Shown: positions 1 through 8,805, numbered from the stretch's first letter. The stretch: 16,610 nucleotides of DNA from an uncultured Bacteroidota bacterium (GCA_903912405.1 CAIWHF010000078.1:1-16610); one strand, 5' to 3'. The notes: generated from the letters alone by a model not told the origin. Translations and numbers: made by a program.

Positions 1-1
1 C

Positions 2-745
2 GCAATTAATATTTCTGGAAAACGCACCGAGAATTTTGTAATGCGTACCTCGCCCAACGAAATTCTATTACGCGGTATGATGAACTGGCAACCTGTCATT
101 GCGCGCATTCGTCCACAACGCGTAATGAGTCGTTATACCCCAGCCTCCCAAGATATTTCTGAAGTGTCTTTAGGTTCAGATGTTTTAATTTCACCCAACG
201 ATCAAACGAGCATTACCTTAAACTACACCCATATCAATACCCTTGGCCAAAATAAATTGTTTAGAGAATTTTTTGCAGAAGCTGAGTATAGAGGTATTCA
301 AAACTGGATCATAGAAGGTGGAGTGCAGTATTTAGAGTATAATAAAGAAGTATATCAGGTAGTACCTAATGCTGGCATATTGTATGCATTTACCCCGTTC
401 ACAGAAATTACCTACAAAATCAACAGAAAAAAATCGATACGTACCGAATTTCAATATATGAGTACGAAACAAGATTACGGTTCCTGGTTATTTGCTTTAG
501 TAGAATATAATATTGCTCCGAAATTATCGTTCGCTTTATCAGACATGTACAATATTGCACCCAACCATGAAATGGTAAGCAAAGCCAACCATTATTATAA
601 TTGCTTTGTAGCCTATACAAAAGGCGCCAATCGCTTTACGGCAGCCTATGTAAAACAAGTAGAAGGTATCAATTGTACCGGAGGAGTATGTAGATACGAA
701 CCTGCTTTTAGTGGTTTTAAAATTGGCATCACCAGCTCGTTTTAA
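2..745 (+). CDS. C-terminal part of an outer-membrane-type protein (DUF6029-like), 5' truncated
   Basis: The reading frame is open from base 2, so the gene begins outside the window; the ATG at 41 is internal to the frame and is not a convincing start. About 247 residues are visible. They show alternating short polar/hydrophobic strands rich in aromatic residues (for example YTHINTLGQN and FFAEAEYRG) and end in Ser-Ser-Phe. A terminal aromatic residue after beta-like strands is typical of outer-membrane beta-barrels. The tail containing GGVCRYEPAFSGF resembles, from memory, the DUF6029 family of Bacteroidota, which has no established function. No enzyme motif is visible. The gene is followed by a strong terminator, so it is the last gene of its unit. 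The family name is a recollection, not a search result; barrel topology is an inference. Confidence 0.6.
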   Translation, partial: AINISGKRTENFVMRTSPNEILLRGMMNWQPVIARIRPQRVMSRYTPASQDISEVSLGSDVLISPNDQTSITLNYTHINTLGQNKLFREFFAEAEYRGIQNWIIEGGVQYLEYNKEVYQVVPNAGILYAFTPFTEITYKINRKKSIRTEFQYMSTKQDYGSWLFALVEYNIAPKLSFALSDMYNIAPNHEMVSKANHYYNCFVAYTKGANRFTAAYVKQVEGINCTGGVCRYEPAFSGFKIGITSSF

Positions 746-764
746 TACATACACATACCTAAAT

Positions 765-798
765 AAAAAAGAGGATCGCTTTGGCGATCCTCTTTTTT
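765..798 (+). terminator. Intrinsic terminator after the outer-membrane-type gene
   Basis: A perfect 9-bp stem, GAGGATCGC (771-779) with GCGATCCTC (784-792), closes a 4-nt loop (TTTG). It is flanked by six A (765-770) and six T (793-798), which extend the pairing to 15 bp. The T tract makes it a textbook rho-independent terminator for the upstream gene. The A tract gives a U-run on the other strand too, but no minus-strand gene ends here. Confidence 0.93.
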
Positions 799-835
799 AT
801 TAAAATAGCTTAGTTTTTAAGTGTACAACAAAGAT

Positions 836-843
836 TACCTTTG
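836..843 (+). promoter_or_regulatory. Bacteroidota -7 promoter element (TACCTTTG) abutting the ABC exporter start
   Basis: TACCTTTG matches the Bacteroidota housekeeping -7 consensus TAnnTTTG at every fixed position. Only five bases (CAACT) separate it from the ATG at 849, so transcription would begin at or within a few bases of the start codon and the message would be leaderless or nearly so. There is no clear TTG -33 box at the expected 17-23 bp; only a T-run is present near 814-818. The position just after a terminator supports its being a real promoter. Confidence 0.65.
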
Positions 844-848
844 CAACT

Positions 849-2606
849 ATGAAATTATTATTTACCTATTTAAAGCCCTTTAGAAAACTTTTGATGGTAG
901 CCTTATTTTTAGCCGCTATCAATCAAATTTTTTCTTTGCTCGATCCCTATGTGATGGGGCATTATATCATTGACCCCTTTGCAAAAAATGCCCAAGCCTA
1001 TGCCGGCCAACAATCGGTATTTATTGCAGGTATAACAAAAGGCTTACTCTTATTAATTTCGGTAGCCATGGTGTCGCGCATTGCCAAAGCCTTTCAAGAC
1101 TATACCCTCAATGTAGTGATACAGAAATTTGGCGCCGCTCTATATACCGATGGGCTGAAGCATGCCTTACGCTTACCCTTTGGCGAATTTGAAGACCAAC
1201 GCAGTGGCGAAACGCTCTCTATACTTCAAAAAGTACGCACCGACTGTGAGAAATTAATCAGCGCATTGGTTAATATTCTATTCACTACCTTAGTAGGTAT
1301 CATATTCGTGATGATCTATGCTATCACGCTCAATTCTTGGTTAGTAGTCGTTTATTTAGGCGGCGCCTTTTTACTAGGATGGCTTACGAATTTATTGTCT
1401 AAGAAAATTAAAAATATTCAAAAGCGTATTGTAAAAGAAACCACCGCATTGGCCGGTGCCACCACCGAATCGTTGCGTAATATAGAATTGATTAAAAGCT
1501 TGGGCTTAACACAACAAGAAGTAAAACGATTAAATGGCAATACCATTAAAATTTTACAATTAGAATTAGATAAAGTAAAAAGCATTCGTACCATTTCATT
1601 TGTGCAAGGCACTTTTGTCAATTTTATTCGTCAATGCATCATGTTTGCGCTCTTGTATTTTGTTTTTAAAGGACATCTTACACTTGGACAAATGATAACC
1701 ATGCAGTTTTATTCCTTTTTTATTTTTGGTCCATTACAAGAGTTAGGCAATATTATTTTAGCTTACCGAGAAGCACAAGCATCGCTTAGTAATTTTGACA
1801 CTTTAATGAACAAACCTGTCGAAGCAAAACCGGCTGCACCAATTTCATTAGGCGCTATTCATAGCCTACAATTCGACCAGGTACGATTCCAACATAAAAC
1901 AGCGAAACAAGCCGCGCTCAATGACATAAGCTTTAGCGTAGAAAAAGGTAAAACCATTGCTTTTGTAGGCCCATCTGGCTCTGGCAAAACAACCTTAGTG
2001 AAATTGCTAGTAGGTTTATACACCCCTAATAAAGGGCATGTCTTGTATAATCAATTGAGTAATACCAGTATCGATTTTGAAGAACTGCGTCATCAAATTG
2101 GATTGGTAACGCAAGACACCCAATTATTCTCTGGCACCATCAAAGAGAATTTACTATTTGTTAATCCAAGCGCTACCGATGCATCGCTTACTAAAGTATT
2201 GCAACAAGCAGCCTGCACCAATCTCTTGGCAAGAGCTGATAATGGCTTAGATACGTTGATCGGAGAAGGCGGATTAAAATTATCGGGGGGTGAGCGCCAA
2301 CGCCTATCCATCGCTAGAGCCTTATTACGCAATCCTAATTTGTTAATTTTTGATGAGGCTACTTCTGCTTTAGATTCTTTAACAGAAGAAGAAATTTCGC
2401 AAACCATACAGAGTATCACAGCACAACGTGCGCATATCACCATTATGATTGCGCATCGCTTATCGACCATCATGCATGCTGATACGATTTATGTATTAGA
2501 AAAAGGTAGTATTGTGGAAACCGGTACACATCATTCTTTATTAGAAGAGAAAGGTTTGTATTATGCTATGTGGCGTCAGCAAATTGGCGAACGAACACAC
2601 GCATAA
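849..2606 (+). CDS. ABC exporter, fused permease/ATPase (MsbA-type half transporter)
   Basis: This 585-residue protein is an inner-membrane half-transporter expected to work as a homodimer, exporting a lipid, drug or peptide; the substrate cannot be read from the sequence. Residues about 1-320 hold roughly six hydrophobic segments, the first near 13-35. The ATPase domain (about 340-575) is complete: Walker A GPSGSGKTT at 374-382, Q-loop TQDTQLF, signature LSGGERQR at 478-485, Walker B LLIFDE with D502 and catalytic E503, and switch histidine H536 in IAHRLST. The length is normal for the MsbA/LmrA class. Nothing ties it specifically to lipid A, so no symbol is given. It is the first gene of a codirectional run with the secreted nuclease and the VOC protein; no terminator is seen before 4284. 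The start is ATG, with a -7 element immediately upstream and no room for a Shine-Dalgarno sequence. Confidence 0.93.
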   Translation: MKLLFTYLKPFRKLLMVALFLAAINQIFSLLDPYVMGHYIIDPFAKNAQAYAGQQSVFIAGITKGLLLLISVAMVSRIAKAFQDYTLNVVIQKFGAALYTDGLKHALRLPFGEFEDQRSGETLSILQKVRTDCEKLISALVNILFTTLVGIIFVMIYAITLNSWLVVVYLGGAFLLGWLTNLLSKKIKNIQKRIVKETTALAGATTESLRNIELIKSLGLTQQEVKRLNGNTIKILQLELDKVKSIRTISFVQGTFVNFIRQCIMFALLYFVFKGHLTLGQMITMQFYSFFIFGPLQELGNIILAYREAQASLSNFDTLMNKPVEAKPAAPISLGAIHSLQFDQVRFQHKTAKQAALNDISFSVEKGKTIAFVGPSGSGKTTLVKLLVGLYTPNKGHVLYNQLSNTSIDFEELRHQIGLVTQDTQLFSGTIKENLLFVNPSATDASLTKVLQQAACTNLLARADNGLDTLIGEGGLKLSGGERQRLSIARALLRNPNLLIFDEATSALDSLTEEEISQTIQSITAQRAHITIMIAHRLSTIMHADTIYVLEKGSIVETGTHHSLLEEKGLYYAMWRQQIGERTHA

Positions 2607-2641
2607 ATTACTTACATTTATAGTTTACCATACTGTTGAAT

Positions 2642-3733
2642 ATGCGTTTTTTAGGATTTCTATTTTTATGTTGCCTTTTGGTTTGTAGCGCTTCGGCGCA
2701 ACCTCCAGCCAATTATTATACCAATGCTTTTAATAAGCAAGGCGAACCCTTGCGTGCTGCCTTATACCAAATTATAAAAGGTCATATCGCGCAAACCTAT
2801 ACACCCGGCTTGTGGAATGCCTTTTATACCACCGACGTAAAGCCCAATGGCAAACTATGGGATCTATATTCTGATAAGCCTGGCACTACAGCACCTTATG
2901 AATACGCTTTAGGTACTAACCAATGTAGCAGTAGTTCTGCTTCTGGCGAAAATTATTGTTATAATAGAGAGCACTCTTGGCCTAAGAGTTTTTTTGGTGG
3001 CGCCAACTCGTATACCCTCTATGGTTATCCCATGTATACCGACTTGTTTTTGGTTATTCCAACCGATGCCTGGGTAAATAGCAAGCGCAGTAATTTGCCG
3101 TATGGTAAAGCCGTTGCTCCATTTACCTTTACTGCACAAAACGGCTCTCGTATTGGTAATCAAAGTTACGCAGGCGCTCCATCAGGACAATGCTTCGAAC
3201 CTATTGATTCTTTTAAAGGTGATTTAGCACGCAATTATTTTTATGTAAGCACCCGTTACCTGGGCGATAGCAATCAATTTATTTCTTGGGAAATGGCCGA
3301 CAAAATAAACCTAAAACCTTGGGCCATTCAAATGCTTTTAGATTGGCACCACAACGATCCAGTGAGTAAAAAAGAACTCGATCGCAACGAGGCAGTTTAT
3401 GCTATACAAAATAATAGAAACCCTTTTATTGACTACCCCCTTTTTGCAGATTGCATTTGGGGCACTGGCGATTGTAGCACCCTTGGTATTTCACTATATG
3501 AACATCCAACAATAGTACTCTATCCCAATCCGGCAAAAGAAGCAGTAAGTATCATTGGTGCACAAGCTGCACAGTCCATTACTCTTTGGGATATAACCGG
3601 CAGACAAGTTCTGCAACTAACCGCAAGTGACCACATACAAGTAGCTACCAATGCACTCAGTACTGGCGTATATATCTTAGAAATGATATTTGCAAAAGAG
3701 CGAATCATTAGAAAATTAAGTATCGAAAAATAA
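2642..3733 (+). CDS. Secreted endonuclease I family nuclease with type A T9SS sorting domain
   Basis: The predicted product (363 residues) is an extracellular DNA/RNA nuclease. A signal peptide spans about 1-19 (hydrophobic FLGFLFLCCLLV, cleavage after SASA). The endonuclease I domain follows (about 25-275) with the catalytic block NREHSWPK at 108-115; in this beta-beta-alpha-metal family the histidine (H111 here) activates water and neighbouring acidic/Asn residues hold the metal. The conserved W..HNDPVS..E..RN block near 235-255 is also present. The C-terminal ~75 residues form a Por secretion-tail domain, with YPNP at 294-297 and an ending of RKLSIEK, so export is Sec then T9SS. I chose the ATG at 2642; an in-frame TTG at 2636 would add only Met-Asn. 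It lies 35 bp after the ABC exporter with no terminator between. The product could scavenge nucleotides or phosphate or degrade biofilm DNA; that role is inferred. Confidence 0.93.
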   Translation: MRFLGFLFLCCLLVCSASAQPPANYYTNAFNKQGEPLRAALYQIIKGHIAQTYTPGLWNAFYTTDVKPNGKLWDLYSDKPGTTAPYEYALGTNQCSSSSASGENYCYNREHSWPKSFFGGANSYTLYGYPMYTDLFLVIPTDAWVNSKRSNLPYGKAVAPFTFTAQNGSRIGNQSYAGAPSGQCFEPIDSFKGDLARNYFYVSTRYLGDSNQFISWEMADKINLKPWAIQMLLDWHHNDPVSKKELDRNEAVYAIQNNRNPFIDYPLFADCIWGTGDCSTLGISLYEHPTIVLYPNPAKEAVSIIGAQAAQSITLWDITGRQVLQLTASDHIQVATNALSTGVYILEMIFAKERIIRKLSIEK

Positions 3734-3755
3734 CCACATTCTTAGTTTCAATGTT

Positions 3756-4280
3756 ATGAATATGAAACCTATATTTTTATCTGTTGGATTGGTTGCACTT
3801 GCTTTTGCCTGCGGCTATACACTACATGGAAAGTTGCATCCAGTAACACAAAGCGATGGTCGGGTAACGGGCATTGGCGGTATCTTTTTTAAAAGTAAAG
3901 ACCCTAAAGCCTTACGCGCTTGGTATAAAGAACATTTAGGCTTTTCGGTGAATGCTTATGGTGCTGTTTTTGAATGGCGACAAGCGAGCGACTCAACTAA
4001 AAAAGGCTTTACGCAATGGAGCCCCTTTAAAGAGAGCACTACTTATTTTGCGCCCTCTACCAAAGATTTTATGATCAATTATAGCGTTCATAATTTAAAC
4101 GCTTTGGTGCAGCAATTAAAAATAAAAGGCGTTACGATACTAGATACTATGGAATCATATGACTATGGTACATTTATTCATATTATGGATTTGGAAGGCA
4201 ATAAAATAGAATTGTGGGAACCCAATTATAGTGCTTACGAAGCACTTGGAAAGCAAATGAACAGCATCACTATTAAATAA
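3756..4280 (+). CDS. Membrane-anchored or exported VOC/glyoxalase-fold protein
   Basis: This 174-residue protein begins with a hydrophobic segment (about 5-21, IFLSVGLVALAFACGY) that is a signal anchor or signal peptide; the Cys at 19 is preceded by AFA, a poor lipobox, so lipoprotein status is doubtful. Residues about 38-160 form one glyoxalase/bleomycin-resistance (VOC) module: strand GIGGIFFKSKDP, helix ALRAWYKEHLGF, and the closing strand IHIMDLEGNKIELWEP, whose Glu is usually a metal ligand in the family. The first strand has Gly where many VOC enzymes have a metal-binding His, so catalytic activity is uncertain. VOC proteins are usually cytosolic, which makes the leader unusual. The start could be ATG 3756 or 3762; the two differ by two residues. 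The gene lies 22 bp after the nuclease and just before a terminator, so it is probably the last gene of the unit. The substrate is unknown. Confidence 0.8.
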   Translation: MNMKPIFLSVGLVALAFACGYTLHGKLHPVTQSDGRVTGIGGIFFKSKDPKALRAWYKEHLGFSVNAYGAVFEWRQASDSTKKGFTQWSPFKESTTYFAPSTKDFMINYSVHNLNALVQQLKIKGVTILDTMESYDYGTFIHIMDLEGNKIELWEPNYSAYEALGKQMNSITIK

Positions 4281-4283
4281 TAA

Positions 4284-4312
4284 AGCCCCGAAAATTCGGG
4301 GCTCTTTTTTTT
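4284..4312. terminator. Terminator between convergent genes (VOC protein and PKD/T9SS protein)
   Basis: An 8-bp stem, AGCCCCGA (4284-4291) with TCGGGGCT (4296-4303), closes a 4-nt loop and is followed by eight T (4305-4312). It is clearly a plus-strand terminator. On the minus strand the same GC stem lies directly after the stop codon of the convergent gene (TAA at 4313-4311) and is followed by a weaker, interrupted U-rich run, so it may work in both directions. Confidence 0.9.
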
Positions 4313-6713
4313 ATCTTAACAGGGTTACATTGCCTTGATAATGTTCAGCATGACCGTTTTTGAGCGTTGCATCTAATAAGTAAATATATACTCCGTTCGA
4401 TTGCAGAACGCCATTCCATCTACCATCCCAACCTCTGCCTTCGGGATTCGTAGTTTCGAAAATAAGTTGTCCCCAACGATTGAAGATAGACATTTTGAAA
4501 GCTGTTACGCCTCTCGACAATAACGATTTAGGAAAGAAATAATCATTTAAATCATCGCCATTAGGTGTAAAGGTATTGGGCATTTCGATATAGCAATCTT
4601 TTTTCACTTCTACACTATCGCTCGTAATACAACCATCCATATTTACCGTAATGCCAAAAATACCTGGATGATAAACTACAATAGATGAAGCGGTATCGCC
4701 GGTAGTCCACCAGCTTACAGTATTTGTTTTTGAGATACGATCGAACAAAACAATTGGGCTACTATTAGGACACATCAAGGTGTCTGGACCTAAATCAACC
4801 ATTGGATAAGGTTTTAAGGTAACCGATTTTTCGTAAGTAGAATCAGGACAAATGCGGTAACTAGCTGTTAATTTCACCGTAAAGGTACCACTACTATCAT
4901 ACGCATGCAGAATAGAATCACGGTTATAAATTTTAGAGCCATCGCCAAAATCCCACATCAATTGACGAATACCTAAGGTGTCGTAAACTGCATAAAACGT
5001 AATACCATTGCCTTCGCAAAGAGAATCTTTATCGGTATAAAAATTTAGACTTGGTGCAGGATAAACATGTATGATGTGTTTTGCGGAATCACTACACGGC
5101 ACAAAATCATTCACATATAAAGTGGCGGTATAAACCCCTGGTGCTGCATAGGTATGCGTTGCTGTTGGATTAAAATCAGCATAGCCATCACCAAAATCCC
5201 AAGAGTAAGTAGGCGCTGCCATGCCCGTTGGCGAATTGAAGGTGCTAGTACTGGTAAAAGTAATAGGCGTATTACCACAGATAGAATCTTCGCTTACCGT
5301 AAACGACGCATCTAAGGAGTGACGCGTATCAATAGTTTTTACAACCGTATCTTTACAAACGCCGTTAGAGCTAATTAGTGTTATACTTTGCACTGCTTTG
5401 ATGGGATATATAACCGTTGTGTTTTTTGCCGTATCGCCGGTGCCATTGCCAAAATCCCAGCTATAACTCATAAAGCCCGATTGGGTAGAATTATTAACTA
5501 AGGTAACGGTGTCTTCATCACATCCATATTTGATAGCGGAACTAAAGTCGGCAATAAAAGGCGGATTTGTAATGGTTATCGGTCCAATAGGTGGTGTAAA
5601 ACATAATCCCTGATATACTACGATATTAGAATAAGTACCTGCAGGCAAATACATTTTAATAGCCCCCGTATTATCTGAACTCACATTGGCAGTAACCAAT
5701 ACAGCATTTTTTACATACTTCACTACATAATTCGTATTCGGCGTCAATCCATTTAATTGAATAATACCATTTCCACCACATACCGTTGGACTAATACCTA
5801 AAAAAGAAGTAACTACGGGTAAGCCACCCATAGATATGCAAACCGTATCGCGAGTAGTATCCTGACAGCTCGTACCCATAACGGTATAACAGGTATTACT
5901 TGCTGGAGAAACAGTAAGTGTAGGCGTGGTGCCCAATGAAGTAGTGGTACCCGTTTGTACCCAATTCAAGTTCATGTAAGTATCCGGAATGAGATAGTAG
6001 GCAATGGGTGTAATCGTATAATTGGTAGTAGAAGTAGGTGTAAAACGATGACTACTTCTAAAGGCGGTCCATTGCTGCGCGTTTCTACCCGTTACTGGGT
6101 GTGCAATAGTACCTGTTGCATTTTGCAATCCCTCAATAGCTAAGCCGCCATTCCAAGTGGTGCACAAAGGCGCATTGGCAATATGAATTTCAATTTCATT
6201 GGTCGTTTCAAACAATATAATTTGGAACGAAGTTGTTAAAGTAGTACAAGAAAACATGGGGATGTCGCAGAAAGACACAATAAACTTTCTGTTGGGCGCA
6301 GTACCAACGGTAGCATAATCTAAGCTACCAGAAGTGGGATAAATATCTGAATAAAAGGCAGCAATAGAATTATTCAAAGCCGTATTACCGGGGATACCTC
6401 CAGTAATTGACCATGGAGAAAACAAACCCGCATTAGCCGTATTAAAACAAATATATCCGTTTGATGAAAATACACATTGTGAATAGGTATTACCATAAAA
6501 GGTAAACGGGAATCCAATATTAATAACACTGGTATATAAATCATCCGTTAGCGAAAGATTGGTAGGCACCCTTCCATTACGAATGGCGTTTAAGGTAAGC
6601 GAAGCTCCCGGGCAGATGGTAGTATCATTTTGAGCAATAGAAACTTGTGCGTTTGTTTGCAATGCTCCAAAAAGCACAAACAAAAACACCATGTAAAAGC
6701 CTAATCTTGACAT
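4311..6713 (-). CDS. Large secreted PKD-repeat protein with type B T9SS (gliding-motility-type) C-terminal domain
   Basis: This 800-residue protein is a predicted cell-surface or secreted adhesin-like protein. A signal peptide covers about 1-22 (cleavage after QTNA). Residues about 25-240 form an N-terminal beta-rich domain beginning with TTICPGASLTL and containing GFPFTFYGNTYSQ. Three PKD domains follow at about 388-463, 468-552 and 555-636, marked by WDFGNG (419-424) and WDFGDG (505-510 and 587-592). A further Ig-like segment (about 637-706) with LGPDTLMCPN precedes the C-terminal type B sorting domain (709-800): MPNTFTPNGDDLND, FNRWGQLIFET and NGVYIYLL are its hallmarks. Many Cys residues occur in the beta domains. 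There is no enzymatic motif, so a binding or structural role is inferred. The gene lies 63 bp downstream of uvrB on the same strand. The start is ATG 6713; Met8 is a less likely alternative. Confidence 0.93.
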   Translation of the reverse strand: MSRLGFYMVFLFVLFGALQTNAQVSIAQNDTTICPGASLTLNAIRNGRVPTNLSLTDDLYTSVINIGFPFTFYGNTYSQCVFSSNGYICFNTANAGLFSPWSITGGIPGNTALNNSIAAFYSDIYPTSGSLDYATVGTAPNRKFIVSFCDIPMFSCTTLTTSFQIILFETTNEIEIHIANAPLCTTWNGGLAIEGLQNATGTIAHPVTGRNAQQWTAFRSSHRFTPTSTTNYTITPIAYYLIPDTYMNLNWVQTGTTTSLGTTPTLTVSPASNTCYTVMGTSCQDTTRDTVCISMGGLPVVTSFLGISPTVCGGNGIIQLNGLTPNTNYVVKYVKNAVLVTANVSSDNTGAIKMYLPAGTYSNIVVYQGLCFTPPIGPITITNPPFIADFSSAIKYGCDEDTVTLVNNSTQSGFMSYSWDFGNGTGDTAKNTTVIYPIKAVQSITLISSNGVCKDTVVKTIDTRHSLDASFTVSEDSICGNTPITFTSTSTFNSPTGMAAPTYSWDFGDGYADFNPTATHTYAAPGVYTATLYVNDFVPCSDSAKHIIHVYPAPSLNFYTDKDSLCEGNGITFYAVYDTLGIRQLMWDFGDGSKIYNRDSILHAYDSSGTFTVKLTASYRICPDSTYEKSVTLKPYPMVDLGPDTLMCPNSSPIVLFDRISKTNTVSWWTTGDTASSIVVYHPGIFGITVNMDGCITSDSVEVKKDCYIEMPNTFTPNGDDLNDYFFPKSLLSRGVTAFKMSIFNRWGQLIFETTNPEGRGWDGRWNGVLQSNGVYIYLLDATLKNGHAEHYQGNVTLLR

Positions 6714-6776
6714 GGTAGTATTGGTTTTAATTCGTGAATTTAACGATTTTTCTCAACAAATAACCTGCAGAAGGGC

Positions 6777-8801
6777 CTATTTTCTATTTTTTTTCTGTTC
6801 TTCTAATTTTAAGTACAAATCTCTTAAGCGAGCTGCTTCAATAAAATCAAGGCTTTTAGCGGCCTTCTCCATGGCTTTTTTAGTAGCTGATAGTTGCTTG
6901 TCTAACTCTTTTATAGAACTATAAGTGGCATAGGTTTCAGCAGCCAAAGTAGCTTCCGAATCATTTAGTGCATAGGTAGCTGCTTGTGCCCCTTTGATAT
7001 TTAAAACGGACGTCTGTTGCATGATCTGCGCTACTGTTTTATGCACTGTTTTTGGCGTAATTTGATGTGCTGTATTAAATGCAATCTGCTTTGCTCTGCG
7101 CCGATCCGTTTCATCCATCGTGCGTTGCATGCTTTTTGTAATTTTATCTGCATAAAAAATAACACAACCTTTCTCATTACGCGCCGCCCTTCCCGCCATC
7201 TGGGTCAGCGACCGTTCATCTCTCAAAAACCCTTCTTTGTCTGCGTCTAGAATAGCCATCAAAGTTACTTCTGGCAAATCTAATCCTTCGCGTAAAAGAT
7301 TTACACCAACGACAACATCTAATACACCCAATCGTAAATCTCTCAAAATTTCTATGCGCTCCAAGGTATCTACATCAGAGTGAATATATTTCGACTTAAT
7401 TTGGATTTTCTGTAAATATTTATCTAGTTCTTCAGCCATACGTTTAGTAAGTGTAGCTACTAAAATGCGTTCCGATTTTTTAACGCGCTCATCAATTTCT
7501 TCCAATAAATCATCGATTTGATTAATGCTGGGTCGTACTTCTATGACTGGATCTAATAAGCCTGTTGGTCGCACAATTTGCTCCACAACTACCCCACCTG
7601 TTTTTTCCAATTCATAGTTTGCCGGTGTAGCACTTACAAAAATTATCTGGTTTACTAATTTTTCAAATTCATAAAAATTCAAAGGTCGATTGTCCATGGC
7701 CGAAGGCAATCGAAAGCCATACTCTACCAAATTTATTTTTCTTGATCGATCACCTCCATACATGCCGCTTATTTGCGGAATGGTAACGTGGCTTTCATCA
7801 ATTACTAATAAATAATCATCGGGGAAATAATCTAACAAGCAAAACGGACGGGTACCTGGTTCGCGTCGGTCTAAGAAACGAGAATAATTTTCTATACCAC
7901 TGCAATAGCCCAATTCTTGAATCATTTCAATATCGTACGTAACGCGTTCCTTAATGCGATGCGCTTCGTGTGGTTTATTTATTTTCTTAAAATACTCCAC
8001 TTGCCTATTCATCTCATCGTAGATTTCCGTGATGATCATATTCATTTGATCTTTAGGTGCCACATATAAATTGGCCGGGAAAATAGCCGCCTCTTGCAAA
8101 CCTTTTATGCGCTTACCGCTTGTAATTTCAAAATGATCAATAGCTTCTATCTCATCACCAAAAAAAGTAATGCGCATACCCATATCCGCATAAGGCAAAT
8201 TGACATCTACTACATCGCCTTGTACTCTAAAGGTGCCTCTTGTAAAATCGCCCTGACTACGATGGTACAAGGCCTGTACTAATTTATGTAAAAAGACATT
8301 TCTGCTATGGGTATCCCCTACTTTAAAACGAATAATACCATTGGCATAATCGGTAGGGTTTCCCATACCGTAAATGCAAGACACCGATGCCACTACAATA
8401 ATATCTCGTCTGCCACTGAGCAAACTAGAGGTAGCACGCAAGCGTAATTTTTCTACTTCCTGATTGATAGAAAGATCTTTTTCAATATAGGTATCCGTTG
8501 TTGGTAAATACGCCTCGGGTTGATAATAATCGTAATAAGAAACGAAATACTCTACCGCATTATCTGGGAAAAACTGTTGCAATTCGCCATACAATTGAGC
8601 AACGAGTGTTTTATTGTGCGTGAGCACTAAAGTGGGTCTTTGTATTTCTTGAATAACATTGGCAATAGTAAATGTTTTACCAGAACCCGTCACACCCAAT
8701 AGGGTCTGAAATGTTTCGCCTTCTTGCAAGCCCTTTACCAGCGCCTGAATGGCTTCGGGCTGATCACCAGCGGGTGCATAAGGACGATGAATTTGAAACA
8801 T
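6777..8801 (-). CDS. uvrB: UvrB, excinuclease ABC subunit B
   Basis: UvrB is the damage-verification helicase-like subunit of bacterial nucleotide excision repair; it is loaded by UvrA, then recruits UvrC. At 674 residues it has the normal length. Visible motifs are Walker A GVTGSGKT (36-43), the beta-hairpin block YYDYYQPEAYLP (89-100) that clamps DNA, helicase motif II DESH (335-338), motif III FVSATPA (388-394), the late helicase blocks VVGVNLLREGLDLPEV and QMAGRAARN, and a C-terminal UVR domain (about 628-670, containing AAKSLDFIEAARLRD) that contacts UvrC. All key residues expected for function are present. The stop is TAG at 6779-6777. No uvrA or uvrC is in the window. A TAnnTTTG-like element ends four bases before the ATG, suggesting a leaderless transcript. 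No LexA-type operator was recognised, so SOS control cannot be claimed. Confidence 0.98.
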   Translation of the reverse strand: MFQIHRPYAPAGDQPEAIQALVKGLQEGETFQTLLGVTGSGKTFTIANVIQEIQRPTLVLTHNKTLVAQLYGELQQFFPDNAVEYFVSYYDYYQPEAYLPTTDTYIEKDLSINQEVEKLRLRATSSLLSGRRDIIVVASVSCIYGMGNPTDYANGIIRFKVGDTHSRNVFLHKLVQALYHRSQGDFTRGTFRVQGDVVDVNLPYADMGMRITFFGDEIEAIDHFEITSGKRIKGLQEAAIFPANLYVAPKDQMNMIITEIYDEMNRQVEYFKKINKPHEAHRIKERVTYDIEMIQELGYCSGIENYSRFLDRREPGTRPFCLLDYFPDDYLLVIDESHVTIPQISGMYGGDRSRKINLVEYGFRLPSAMDNRPLNFYEFEKLVNQIIFVSATPANYELEKTGGVVVEQIVRPTGLLDPVIEVRPSINQIDDLLEEIDERVKKSERILVATLTKRMAEELDKYLQKIQIKSKYIHSDVDTLERIEILRDLRLGVLDVVVGVNLLREGLDLPEVTLMAILDADKEGFLRDERSLTQMAGRAARNEKGCVIFYADKITKSMQRTMDETDRRRAKQIAFNTAHQITPKTVHKTVAQIMQQTSVLNIKGAQAATYALNDSEATLAAETYATYSSIKELDKQLSATKKAMEKAAKSLDFIEAARLRDLYLKLEEQKKNRK

Positions 8802-8805
8802 AGAA

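Noticed and set aside
2093..2473. A 126-codon minus-strand frame inside the ABC exporter
   Set aside because: It is antisense to the conserved ATPase domain, whose motifs are intact, and its translation is low-complexity and Ser/Cys-rich. It is a shadow.
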